A stretch of 64,000 nt of DNA from Byssothecium circinans. Its lineage: Eukaryota > Ascomycota > Dothideomycetes > Pleosporales > Massarinaceae. The stretch spans positions 1,108,712 to 1,172,711 of the forward strand of contig ML976977.1 of NCBI GenBank assembly GCA_010015675.1, read 5' to 3'. Below the pieces are notes generated by a model that did no database searches, was not told where the DNA came from, and saw only the letters and a program-made list of their open reading frames with translations. Positions 24,415-35,821 of this stretch are shown piece after piece (position 1 is the stretch's first letter; each line of letters starts with the position of its first letter). The position numbers and the translations under genes were made by a program.

Positions 24415-25189
24415 ATACCCAAGTATCTACCTTGAACAGGAGGGCTTCGCAGAGGAGCAACGCAAAGGGACATCGCATGTGGATATGGATCACGGATCGC
24501 GAGAGCTTTTGGTCGGAGAGAGTACCAGGGCCTCTTTGTATATCACGGACATTTTCGTTTATCACATCTTGCATCATGGGCGGGGTTCTGGATTCGAATC
24601 GGCATATTCGAGGGTCTGGACATTTTTTCCAATGGAGGATATCCTGCTTTCTGGTCACCATGGACTATCAGCGAAGGCGTTCGGTGCACTGCATCGCCGC
24701 ACATTATCGATTCCGTAGGTAGGGCAAGCGAGGCCGGGAATCTGAAATCATTTGCATATATACGTCGATTGCTTCTTCGTGCTCGCGTGCTCGTGTTGGT
24801 TGGATCTGTTGTGTTGTTGAGAAAGGCAGCAGTAGCGGTTTCCTGAACTTGGTTTCAACACTCAGACAGAGCTTTGCAAAGCCATATGTAGGCTTACAAC
24901 TATCTGCTATTAGCCCCAGTGTCGGCTTTTGGGTTTACATGAGACACAATTCTGTAGAGAAGCCTGTATAGCGCTTGTATTTCAACAGTGTACGTGGTGT
25001 ACTTGAACATTGTTGTCTGAAATGCTCCTTCCTTGCCCAAAAGTCCAAGGACATGAGGTCGTTCCTTCGCAACAACACTCTTCCCCCAATCTAACCTTGG
25101 AAATTGCCAACCCGTCATCCCTTCCTCCTTATTCGAACTGAGAAGCCTGTTCGCCTGAGCATCTCGTCGTCCCATCTCTCAGTCATCCC
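24415..25189. other. Intergenic region, 775 bp
   Basis: 3' region of the carrier gene and promoter of the next plus-strand gene. I see no gene or distinct element. Confidence 0.5.
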
Positions 25190-26121
25190 ATGTCTCCCTC
25201 ATTCATCCTCACCTACTCCACCACGCTTTTCTCCAACCGCAAACCTACCAACACCACCACCACCGCGATAGCGCCTTTCCGCAACGTACAAACCAACCCA
25301 GCAGCTCCCACCTTACAGAAAGCAATCCAGCCAAAGCAAGAAGAGAGCGGAAATATGGTTTCCCACGCCCCTCCTTCTCCAGTTCGGGAACAGTCAGCAC
25401 AGGGAGAGAAGGACCTCGCCACCGCTGTTTACTCCGACGCAACTACCACAGAGGATGTGCTTCGCCCGAACGAGCAGTACGAAGCGGAAGTTCAAACCGC
25501 AAAGACAGAGGACGGAGAACAAGCTAGCAGTGAGGTGAATGACAAGGTCGACGACAAAGCGTCTCTGCGTGGCAGCAGCACGGTGGACTATGTAAGTGAA
25601 CCGAAGCAAAATAGCCCGCCCTCTAGCAAACAACACAGCCTCATTTTATATTCTCAAACTGACATCCCCTACAGCCAGTAATCCCCCTTTCCACCTCCCC
25701 CTCCCCCTCCCCTCCAAGCCCACCAACCGCTACCACAGCACCCATCCAAGACGACCAAGCCTCCTTCCACAGCACACACTCGCGCCACCAATCCGTTCCT
25801 TCCACTCACTCAGTCTCCTCGCATCCCTATCTACGACTCTCTCCCACGTCTCAGCCATGCCATTCTCGGGCTCAGGGAACGGAAACCCCGTCTCCTTCTC
25901 CGCCGCCGCCTCCACCTACGCCTGCGCCGATGAAGGGCGCGGATACCACTGCGGCTGCGTATCCTTTCATCCCGTCTAATACGACGAGCGCCGACTTTGA
26001 GGGCTTTCTGAGCACGAGGCATGTTGCCAAGGCGGATGCGGTCGCGCTGCTGGAGTTTGTGGTCGGGAAGAACTTGAATATGGAGCAGCTTGTCGAGGCG
26101 TTGAAGGGTGGGGATGTGTAG
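25190..26121 (+). CDS. Hypothetical Pro/Ser/Thr-rich protein, 282 aa
   Basis: Two exons: 25190-25591 and 25675-26121 (donor GTAAGT, branch CTGAC, acceptor ACAG). Splicing joins two frames in phase. A second in-frame ATG at 25355 (MVSHAPPSPV) is an equally reasonable start and would remove the less protein-like first 55 residues. The middle is disordered, rich in Ser, Pro and His (SPSPSPPSPP, HSTHSRHQS, PSPPPPPPTP). The C-terminal 50 residues look folded and helical (SADFEGFLSTRHVAKADAV, LLEFVVGKNLNMEQLVEAL). I do not recognise the family. It is convergent with the HAM1-like gene, 262 bp apart. Confidence 0.68.
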
Positions 26122-26383
26122 ATGGGAGGGCGGGGATAGCCGCATATCGCGTGTTCGCTGCTGTTGAATTCCTGCCCTCACTAGCAATTTCCCAGTAATG
26201 GATGGAGACGATGAGGGAAATCATATGTTCATTAAGACACCTAAACTCCTGTACTTTTAATGGTATCATGTATCCTGCCCTTACCACCCCATGCCCACTG
26301 AACCATACGCCTTGAAAAGTATACATAGAAGTATAATACAATTTTAACCCGAGGATACCTTTTCACTCAAAGAGTGCTCTCGA

Positions 26384-28650
26384 TCACAGCATCGTAGCGT
26401 GTAAATCGAAAACATCATTCCTCCAACCCCCCTCGTCCCACTCCTCAATCCTCTCTCCGGCCCGGGCCCCCTCTTCCTCCCAGAGTTTGACCACACTCCC
26501 AGGCGCATACTTGCCCTTGAACACACCCTGCCCCGATTCCGCAACGCCAACCCTCGTATACAAATCCGGATCCTCCGCAGGTGTAAGTCTCGTCAAGACC
26601 GCCTTGAAGAACGTCCTGAGGTCCTCAGGGTTCGAGATCTGCGTGGCACGGAGACGCTCGCGAGCGAAGAGAAGCTCACGATTCGCACTATGAATTGCCT
26701 CTGCGATACCGGCCGCGAGCTGCTGTTCCATGACCTTGCGGATGATGGGACGAAGAAGCGGTTTGAGAAGCCAGCCGAGGAATGTGAATTTCGATTTGCG
26801 GAGCGTGTAGGTTAGTTTGTGGATGTGGACGCGGACGGCGCTTAGGGTGAGGATTTGCTCCATGCGCTCCTTGGCGATTTCGACATCGAGGTGGATGTCG
26901 ATGCCGCGTTCATCGAGTTGGAACGACGCGATGCCCTCATCAGCGAAACGAAGTAGACCGGAGTGTGCGCGGAGCAGGAAACCGATCTCGTCGGCGCGGA
27001 GGGAGATGCCGTCTATCTTGAGTGTCATTTTGGACGTCATGGAGGACGCGGTGCGGAAGCGCGCTTTGCGGATTTCGACGTCGTTGTATGTTTCTACGCG
27101 GAAGCGGAAGGGGAGGAAGGAAGTGTTGTTGATGGTTCGGCCGGGCTCGAAGATGAGGTTTTCGAGAAGGAGGTCGATTTCTGGGGTGGATACTTCGAGG
27201 CGGGGAATGGGGATGTATTGGATCGCTTGGATGAGAAGCGGGACGAAGACTTTGATAGTGTCCTGGATGAGCTCGTTGTTGACGTAATGATGCTTTGGTG
27301 AGAGGATGTTGAAGATTTGAATAGTTGTCTTGATGAGTTTGGCAACGTCTTGGTCTTCCATCACCGAGTGGAAGGTCTTCTGTGTTTGCTCGAAGAACTT
27401 GTCTACGTCTTCACGGAGTGACGAGTCGGTACCCACTCCGCGCGACTTCTTTCTCAGTTCTTGAAACTTCTCGTCTGCATGATCGAAGAAGGATGGGTCG
27501 GTGAGCAGCTTTTGCAGGGAGTTGCCGATGTCAGTCATCAAGTCTTCAAACTGTGGATCTTTCCGGGAGTGCTCTAAGACTTTGTGGAAACGGTCTTCAA
27601 GCTCCTTCCACTGTTCTCGATCACCGAACGAACTCAGGAACGTCCAAAAGTTCTTTACGGCCCGGTCCATGGAGGCATTCGTGTGCACATCTTCCTGCGT
27701 GGCTCCCATGGCATCTTCAGCAACGCGGGAATAGGACATGGCGTACCGCTGGAGTAGGAGTGACAGCGTCGATACCGAATCAGAGTAGTCTCTCTTTTTC
27801 CTCAGATTTGTCACAGTCTTCTTGAGGCGATAGAGCAGTGAGTCACCCTCCTCAGCCGTGAGCTTGTCGGCTAGACTGTGTTGCGCCCCTTTGGCGACCT
27901 CTGCCGTTCCTGACCCCACAACTTTGGCGATTTCAGTAGCGTCGCCATTGAGATCTTCGGTGGACGGTGCCGGCCCCGAGTCTGTCCCAGGCTCTTTCAG
28001 AGTCTTTTGTTCAGCTTCCGTAGGCTCTAGCTTCTTGCCTGCTTCCTCTGCCACATGGGATAGGGTGAAGGCGGTATCCTTGAACACTTCACGGCCGACG
28101 ACATTGAGGTCTGAAAGGAAGATGCGGAAGTCCGAGTTGGTGAGGAGGAGTGAGCCCACTGTCTGTAGGCTGCTATATGCTATATTGTTCAGTTCTAGTC
28201 GGAATTCAGGGTACCGCAGGGGGTTGTACCTGCTGCAGCATCTGCCTTGACCTTCGACTTTTGCGCACGGTGTGCTATGTCCTCCACATCGACCGAGACT
28301 CTCGCCTTGGCCATGTACCACATGAAGTCCTGTATCTGGTCTCTGTCGTTCTTGTGATTCAAGAGCTCTATGAATTCGTGCAGCCATCGCTTGGTGTATT
28401 TCACGAGCAGACGGCCGGAGTCACTCAGATCTGGATTGTCGGGGTTCAAGACGTCGGCGGCGAGAAGGCTTCGGAGGTTGATGATGACTTGTTCGTTCGA
28501 GGGCATGAATCCCTTAGACAGGGCGCGTATCATCTGGTATGAGTGCAGCTTCTGGTGAAGCTCGCGCTGCAAGGCCGTGTCATCGCGGTACTGGGGCAGC
28601 AGCGGACGGTGGTCCTCGTCCGACTGGCGAAATCCGAAGCAGGACGACAT
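26384..28650 (-). CDS. HAM1-like protein (BPI/LBP-type lipid-binding fold), 738 aa
   Basis: Two exons on the minus strand: 28650-28230 and 28179-26384 (50 bp intron). The start is the Met of MSSCFGF; an in-frame ATG four codons upstream is also possible. The N-terminal part (PLLPQYRDDTALQRELHQKLHSY, FMPSNEQVIINLR) and the C-terminal part (MTLKIDGISLRADEIGF, YTLRKSKFTFLGWL) match what I recall of the Pfam HAM1-like N- and C-terminal families. These are fungal proteins predicted to share the tubular lipid-binding fold of BPI/LBP proteins. Long amphipathic helical stretches lie between. A lipid-transfer or membrane-contact role is inferred from the fold; no biochemical role is firmly known to me. 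Confidence 0.83.
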
Positions 28651-30182
28651 TGCGGACTGCATTCGTAGTGAGATGATGTTTGGTGTTGAGTGCAAAGCTG
28701 ACCTGGTCGCTGGTGAATTTCATTGTGACGGAGGTGCACCTAGCTAGTTCGCGTCGACGTCATCCTGTCGTGGGCTCGCGCGCGGCAGCAACCATGGACC
28801 CCGGCCCCCCACACTGCCCCCACTCGTCTCACTTAAGGCCAGACCTCAACACCCAAAAACCGCAGCGATGAAACCGTGACAGCCGTCCAGAACCAGGCGT
28901 AGAAGGCTGGGCAAGTCTTGTACTGGCTGCTGAGAGTGCCGTCGACTCTCTATACCAAGTGTCCATCACCGGAAAACGGATATGCTCGACACTGATTGAT
29001 CGCGTGCCCACATCCTCTCTCGTCTGCAAGAGCAACGGCGCTGCATCGCATGTGAGGGGCGAAGTCGGTAAAATAGAGTGACGGCAAGTCCAAGAGACTC
29101 AAGCTTTTCCCCGCACCCGTCCCTCGGATCGCTGGTAGTGAACACACTGTGCTTGGCGGTTATCTAGCTGCATGCTCGAGTCACTCAACGCCGTCGACTT
29201 CCCTCTTCATCGCGCTCCAGCAATGTTCTTTCAAATATTGAAAGTGTCGAGTTTTATCCGGTCGGCAATACCGTCGCCTTCTCAGCAATATTGCATGGGC
29301 TCATCCGGTCGCGGCTCACTCGAATGCTGCGTCTCACCGCCCCCCACAAAGCGGCTGCATCGTGACTGCGACAGAACGGCTGGAAAGGGAGACAAGACGA
29401 GTCGGTGTGCAGAAGGTGCAGGGTCAAGCGCAAGTCAGAGCAAGTCAGAGCAAGTCAGAGCAAGTCAGAGCAAGTCAGAACTTGACGGGTCGCTCCGGAC
29501 ATTTCATAGCAAAAGCATGTCTCCTTCGGAGTCTTGCCAAGTCGATATTCCTCAGTGCTCATCCTCATGGCATGGTGAAGGGCGAGACCATTCCGAGACA
29601 ACCTCCGGAATTAATAAGTGGCCCCAAGCAGCCCAAGCGTTATTAGCATCCGTGGCATCGTATGTTTTCGCCGCAGAATGCCGCTTCACACTCCACAAGT
29701 ATCACACCATAGAGGACTGCTAAAAGTGCGGACCCGCTGGGGGTGGTGTGTCCCGGCAGATGCAAAAGGCCGACGTACTGAGCACATAAGAAATCAACAA
29801 TAAACCGTAGACTGTAATGCCGTGGGTGAGGTGCGGGGCCGCTGAACATGTCGATAATGATGACCGGGCCATGTTGGCCCAGGACTCCAGTGTCGTGAGG
29901 GTCCAGGGTTCCGACATGTTCCGATGCCTGCGCCACGGGCGCACCGAAGCTTCGTTTTGCGGCCTGGGGCAACTTTTTGCAACGCAAATGGTGCCAGACA
30001 GTGCCAGACACACCAGCCGACGGCTCTCCTCTCGCTGCCTGCACTCAAGACGCCCAATTGGCCTCTTCCGATTGGCTTTCTCTTCGCTGGTCCGTTTCTG
30101 AGTATTTCTTTTATTCCATGCCGCGGCCGCTTGCTTGCTTGCCTCGCCTGCACCTGATCTCACCGAGAGCCTGAGCCTGTCA
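28651..30182. other. Intergenic 1.5 kb with a decamer tandem repeat
   Basis: This is the divergent promoter region of the HAM1-like and malic enzyme genes. An ATG-started frame at 29172-29723 (183 codons) runs through the decamer repeat. It has no family features and I do not count it as a gene. Confidence 0.5.
29431..29480 (+). repeat. Tandem decamer CAAGTCAGAG x5
   Basis: Five head-to-tail copies of CAAGTCAGAG, the last ending in A instead of G. As 10 is not a multiple of 3, translation shifts frame through the unit, which argues for non-coding DNA. It lies about 700 bp upstream of the malic enzyme start. Confidence 0.9.
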
Positions 30183-32275
30183 ATGCTGAGACTTGGGTCC
30201 TTAAAAGCCCGACTGCTCGTCTCGGCCGCTCACTTTTCAAATCCCTCCAGATTTTTACCCTCTCCAGCTTCTCCTCGTTATCTAGCCTCCATTGCAAACA
30301 TGGCCTCCGCACAGTTCCGACCCGGCATGCCTCCCAGGCAGCTCAGCACAACGCAAGTTTTGCCCACCACATGTCAATGGAAAATGGCTTACACATTCTG
30401 CAGCGGTGGTGACTTTGATATGGCGAATCCCCCAGAGGTCCGCAAGTACTTGGGCACCTACGGCCTGACGCCGCCGGCTATTGAAAACTACGAGGTGCAG
30501 GCACAGAGGTGTGAGTACCCGGATGGGAACTGCAAAGCTCCAATTGGGCGTGCTGACTCCAGCCAGGTCTCCGTCTCCTCGCTATGAAGCCGACGCCCAT
30601 CGAAAAGTTTCAGTACTTGGTGCACCTCCGCGCCACAAACGTCCACCTCTTCTACCGTCTGCTCTCGGAGAACATCAAGGTCAGTCATGGCCCAGTGGAA
30701 CACCATTAGTGCGAGTGCTGACAGCTGGCCAGGAATTGACTCCCCTCATTTATACCCCGACCGTCGGCGAGGCCTGCGTACGCTGGCACGAGATCTGGAC
30801 ACAGCCTGAGGGCATGTACCTCTCCTGGCACGACCGCGGTAACCTCCGCCAGATCCTCGACAACTGGCCGCACGAGGTGGAGATCACCGTTGTGACCGAT
30901 GGGTCGCGTATCCTTGGTCTTGGAGACTTGGGCGTGAATGGCATGGGCATTCCCGTAGGCAAGCTGGCCTTGTACACTGCCTGTGCCGGTATCAGGCCTG
31001 AGAGCACCCTCCCCTTGACGCTGGATCTGGGCACAAATAACAAGACTCTTCGCGATGACCCTCTCTACATGGGTTCAAGAATGCCCAAGGTCTCCGCTGA
31101 AGAGGAGAGGGAGTTCTTGGACGAGCTCATGGCAGCTCTCGTCGACAAGTGGCCAAGGTGAGTTGTTCGTGCTATGTAGTCTATTCGGGAAACTGATCGT
31201 GTGCAGCATCGTCATCCAGTTCGAGGACTTCAAGAATCCCTTCCCCGCTCTTGAACGGTACCAGAACACATACTGCATGTTCAACGACGACGTCCAGGGA
31301 ACTGGTGCTGTCATTGTCGGTGGCTTCATCAACGCTGTCAAGGCCTCTGGTATCCCTGCTAAGGACCACCGTGCCATCTTCCTCGGTGCAGGCAGCGCCG
31401 GTGTTGGTGTTGCTAAGCAGATTGTTGAGTTCTTCATCAAAGAAGGCGTGACTGAGGATGAGGCCCGCCGCAAGTTTTGGTTTGTCGACTCAAACGGTCT
31501 CGTCACCCTTGACCGTGGTGACAAACTCGCCGAACACAAGGTCTACTTCGCCCGTGACGACAACAACGGCCGTCAATACCAGTCCCTCTCCCGTCTCATC
31601 GACTTTGTGAGGCCCACTATTCTCATGGGCCTGTCCACCATTGGTGGTGCCTTCAACAAGGATATCCTTCAAAGGATGGCCAAGTTGAACGACAGGCCTA
31701 TCATCTTCCCCCTCTCCAACCCATCCAGCAAGTCAGAGTGCAACTTTGAAGAGGCCGTTCTCCACACTGATGGACGCTGCCTCTTCGCTTCCGGCTCTCC
31801 TTTCCCCTCGCTAGAGCACAACGGCAGGCTCCTCACTCCTGGCCAAGGCAACAACATGTATGTCTTCCCAGGTATTGGTCTCGGTGCCATCCTGAGCAAG
31901 ACTATCAACATCACTCAAGACATGATCTACGCCTCCGCCGAGTCTCTCTCTACCTCTCTTAACAAGAGAGAGGTTGCTGACGGTTGGCTGTACCCCGACA
32001 TCCGCCGTATCCGCGAAGTCTCCGTCATTGTCTGCCGCGGCGTCATCCGCGCAGCTCAGAAGAACGGTGTTGACCGTGCCGTCGAGCTCCGTGGCCTCAG
32101 CGATGAACAGCTCGATGCGTACATCAAGGAGCGCATGTACGACCCTTTCAACGAGCGTGAAAACCAAATCGATCAGTCCAACCAATTCCTTTCCAACGGA
32201 GCTGGTATGCACAGTCATTCCGTTGCAAACCACGTCAATGGTATCACAAATGGCGTGGATAACGCTCATCTATAG
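30183..32275 (+). CDS. mae1: Mitochondrial NAD-dependent malic enzyme, 644 aa
   Basis: Four exons: 30183-30510, 30567-30679, 30733-31157 and 31207-32275, all phase-consistent. It catalyses oxidative decarboxylation of malate to pyruvate with NAD(P)+. The N-terminus (MLRLGSLKARLLVSAAHF) is Arg/Ser/Leu-rich without acidic residues, as expected of a mitochondrial targeting peptide. A second Met at residue 40 could give a cytosolic form. Conserved features: IYTPTVGEAC (catalytic Tyr region), GLGDLGVNGMGIPVGK at about 209, QFEDF (metal-binding acidic residues) and the dinucleotide loop GAGSAG at about 349. The tail after FNERENQ is Asn/His/Ser-rich and variable. Similar in size to yeast Mae1 (669 aa). 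Confidence 0.95.
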
Positions 32276-33074
32276 ACGACTACCATCACCGGTATTGCAT
32301 TATGGCACACACTTTTCGCCAATTACTTCAGTTGCATGAGCTGGCGCCGCATTTTGTTTCCTTCCACTACTACTTGGAGCGGTTCACCTGGGATATGGAT
32401 GGGATGGGTGGACCTTGAAACTTTGATTGGATACCCCCTTCTACACATCAACCTCCCACCCATAGATTCCCTTGTTCGTTCGTATTGTTTAAAAATTGTC
32501 GACCTCATAGAGGTCGTGGTTCGGTTCTGTTGGCTGGGGTGGTTATTAGGTAGACCATGTTAGAGCTGGGGAACTCAATTGAGTGGCTTTGGTTGATGCG
32601 TATGACTCTTGTCGACTCCCTTCCCGTGCTAGTGATCATTCACCGTATTCTGATGTTCCAAACGGCGCTATCATTCAACCTCCCTTAACTTTGTTATCGA
32701 ACCTTGAACAAACTTTCCATCAGCGGAACTCCCTCAAGCCTAGCCAATCTTCCTCTCAGGACCCATCTCCCTGTTGATCTCAACATATCTTACACCCCAA
32801 CACGATCATCCCATACCATAATACACTAGCACTAGCACAGAAATTCCGCGAAACTCTACCCACACCCAACCCACACTAAACTCTATCAAAGCGCCGCGAT
32901 ATCTTAATGGATAAGACAGTATCCGTAAACGCACGAAGGGTACACTAGATAACTGCTGCATTTCAGCACGTGCATGCCCGGCGTCTTCGGAACCGTTGAA
33001 CCATCCATCCACAGTACTTGTCTTTTTAACGCAAACCCCAGAACCGGCCCTCCCTGTGATCTTGGATGGAGATC

Positions 33075-33121
33075 CCCGATCCCGAACCCGACCCCAACCC
33101 CGACCCCGAACCGAACCCGAG
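33075..33121. repeat. CCGAACC/CCGACCC low-complexity tract
   Basis: Imperfect repeats of CCGAAC and CCCGAC over about 47 bp, in the intergenic region after the malic enzyme gene. Confidence 0.7.
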
Positions 33122-33255
33122 CCAAATGCCCCGGATCCACCCGCTCGTTCATTCACATGCGAATGCGGATGCGCATGCACATGCAGCTCAGACATTATCT
33201 GGGGCCCCGTCTGGTACCCGTTGTGGCGGCTATCGGTGCCATTATTGTTTCGCAG

Positions 33256-33284
33256 TGCTCGTGCTCGTGCTCGCGCTCGTGCGT
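33256..33284. repeat. GCTCGT hexanucleotide tract
   Basis: About five imperfect copies of GCTCGT/GCTCGC in tandem. Read on the minus strand they give an Ala-Arg repeat. Confidence 0.75.
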
Positions 33285-33741
33285 GAACTGTTGGGACGTG
33301 GTGTGGCTGGTGATGGCGGGACGGATGCGAACGTGATGGCATGTGATTGAGGTGGAGGTTTTGTGGAGTCGCTAGTGTGATAGAGCAAGACGGGGGGATG
33401 GGGGGTTAGTGTGACCTGTACAGTACACAAGCATCACTTAAAGTATCTTGGGTACTGTAAACATTTGCAAGTCTATCATCCCATAATAGATACTACTCAT
33501 TCCCCATCCAACTACCTCCCACGGACTCCATTCCCGCCCGATCTATTAATCCACGCACGCCCTCCAAACTACTTCCTCACCACCGCACTGCAATATCTGG
33601 AGGAGATGTGACAACAACAAAAGCGTACAAGAAAGTGAAGTGTATATTAATCCAACTAGGAGTGTGGTAGAGCGGGACGCAGAGACGATGGGCCTAGGCC
33701 GCCAATCATGCTAGCCATATGGTAGAACCTCATCCCCAACT

Positions 33742-35284
33742 CTAAGTCGCACAGCTGCCCCGACTCTTCTTCTCCGCCTTAGCATGCGGACTAATATCAA
33801 AGTCGAAAATATCCATCGGAACCCCAATCGTCGTACACGCATTCGGAATATCCACAATGCCTGCGATATGTCCCTGGATCGGCGCGCACGAGAGTAGGAG
33901 ATAGATTTGGTAGTCATCGTACCCTGTTCACTGATATTAGCTACAGTCCCCAGTCCTCGACTGCCGAGCCGCGAATCCATGGTCACGATAGATCGAAGAA
34001 ACAAGGAACTCACCAAAGCGTCTCAGATACTCAATAACCCTCAAGCAAGTCTGCCGATACGCAACCGTAGCATCCATGTAATGCTGCTTCCCATTCTCAT
34101 CGACGGAGAAGCCTTCGAAGTAGATGTACCGTCCGGGACCGAACTGCGGCTCCACGGGTCCGGGGATGTAGATGGGGCTTTTCATATCTAATTCTTTCAT
34201 GCCGCCCTTCATGACGGTGAACTTGAGCGTGATCACGCCTGCCATCTCGATAGCGCCACAGAAGCTGATCTCTCCTACATGTATACAGTCAGCTCGGATC
34301 TGTAGGAGAGCAATGGATCTTTCTCATCGGTTCTATACTCACCATCGCCTTGCGAGAAATGCAAGTCGCCGACGCTGAACTTCGCTCCTTTCACGTGGAC
34401 GGGGAGGTACACTTTGCTTCCGCGGGAGAGGTTCTTGATGTCGCAGTTGCCGCCGTGTTCGGGGCGGCCGGGCACGGTGCGCGCGCCTTCTTTGCCGACT
34501 TTGTCTTTAATGGCTTGGGAGGCGGAGCCAACATGCACGTTTTTGGGCTCGGGGGGTAGGGCGACGTTGCGGTCCATGTGGCTGCATGAGGAAATGAGCT
34601 CGGCTTCGCGCTTGTTCCATGTATCGAGGACTTCGGCGGAGGGAGCGCAGCCCAGAATTCCGGGGTGGATGAGCCCTGCGAAACGGACGCCGGGGATGTG
34701 GCGTGAGGAGCAAAAGATGCCTTCGAAGTCCCAGATGGCTTTTGCGCTGGATTGGGGTTAGTATAGCTGCCTCGGGAGAGAGCTTGTAGGACGTGTGTTT
34801 GCTCACGGCTTGGGGTAAATCTCGTCTAGGAATCCTCCTCCGTTCTCCTTTGCAAAGATGCCAGTGAAGCCCCAGGGCTGTTCCTGCATTGGCTGTACAT
34901 CTTGTATTTCAACCAAGAGGATGTCACCGGGTTCGGCAGTCTCAACATCGAATGGTCCGGTCAGGTAGTGGATTTTGGTTAGGTCGATGTTTCGCACGTC
35001 GTCCACCGAGTCGTTGTTGTGGATTTGTCCTCCAGTCCAGTCTACGCATTCGATCTTGACCACTTCGCCGTTCTTGATGGTATCGTAGGAGGGAACTGTT
35101 GTTGGGTGAGCCATTTGAAGTGGGTAGTAGGTGAGAGAGGCGTACCATCTGGGTGCCAACGGTTCTGTTCGGTCAGTGATAGGTGGTCCAGTTAGGAAGG
35201 TGATCCTACATGGAGACATTCTTGTTCGGCAGCTGGCTTCTCCAAAGACACTTTTGCTGCGGTTCGGATCTCTTGTCTGCCCAT
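33742..35284 (-). CDS. Formamidase (acetamidase/formamidase family), 409 aa
   Basis: Six exons on the minus strand: 35284-35210, 35164-35146, 35095-34807, 34746-34343, 34274-34014 and 33923-33742. The enzyme hydrolyses formamide to formate and ammonia (EC 3.5.1.49), letting fungi use it as a nitrogen source. Splicing of a 25-codon first exon and a 19-base second exon gives the family N-terminus ending in LHNRWHPDVP. Then follow VDWTGGQI, PGDILLVEI, WGFTGIF, GGNCDIKNLSRGSKVYLPV, HFSQGDGE and FCGAIEMAG, all diagnostic of the FmdA family. Length equals the usual about 410 residues. The C-terminus ends SRGSCAT. A close GATA pair lies upstream. It is convergent with the malic enzyme gene. Confidence 0.95.
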
Positions 35285-35494
35285 TCTTACTGCTATGGCC
35301 GGAGCTATTGATTAAAGAATTCAAGAAGAGGAAGAGACAGGATCTTGTAGGTAAAGGGGGCATAAGGCTTGTTATTTATTAATGTACGCGCGGGGAAAGC
35401 ACCCAGCTTCCACCACTCCATTGACAACCCCACTCCTAGCTTCCGTGGAGCTGTACCTTAGCATCATCATAACGAAGTTGGTAACAAGGAAAAT

Positions 35495-35510
35495 GATAAG
35501 CCGAGATAAA
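35495..35510 (+). promoter_or_regulatory. GATA pair (AreA/NIT2-type) upstream of the formamidase
   Basis: TGATAAG followed by AGATAAA in the same orientation; the GATA cores start at 35495 and 35505. They lie about 210 bp upstream of the formamidase ATG (minus-strand gene). AreA/NIT2 GATA factors favour paired HGATAR sites within about 30 bp and control nitrogen-source genes such as formamidase. Use in vivo is inferred. Confidence 0.5.
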
Positions 35511-35821
35511 AGTAGTGCCTGTTACGTATCGTCGGAAGCTGTGTTGCGGACGAATTGGAGGAGCTACAACCCCGCAGCGGGGTATACCTTGCATGTCAAA
35601 ACGTTAATAACATCATCGTATATGTGACTGCTTTAGAGGATTTTGTGCTGTAGTTCCTCGGGACATCAGTTGAATAGACTAAAACGAGCCTTTTGATGTG
35701 CATTTAATTTATACCTACCGAATTGACCGACTGCAATATGTACTGAGGACTCGTAGAATGTTATCTCCGTAAGATTTTGGGACGCGAAATGAAGGTATCC
35801 GGTCATGGCCAGAGCGGAACA

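Larger units (their letters stand above)
32276..33741. other. Intergenic 1.47 kb with low-complexity tracts
   Basis: 3' regions of two convergent genes. It holds (GCTCGT)-type and CCSAAC-type simple repeats, and a minus-strand ATG frame at 32806-33342. The first third of that frame is Arg/His/Ala-rich because it reads through those repeats. I regard that frame as probably non-coding, though an exon cannot be excluded. Confidence 0.5.

Noticed and set aside
29172..29723. Plus-strand 183-codon ATG frame
   Set aside because: It runs through the non-triplet decamer repeat, has no domain features and lies in a divergent promoter region.
32891..32920. Stretch resembling the 5' half of a tRNA-Arg (D-arm with TCTTAATGGATAAGA)
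   Set aside because: The D-stem pairs, but no anticodon stem, T-arm (GGTTCGA) or matching acceptor strand follows in the next 110 bases.
32806..33342. Minus-strand 178-codon frame with Arg/His-rich start
   Set aside because: Its unusual composition comes from simple repeats at 33075-33121 and 33256-33284, and no conserved motif is seen.
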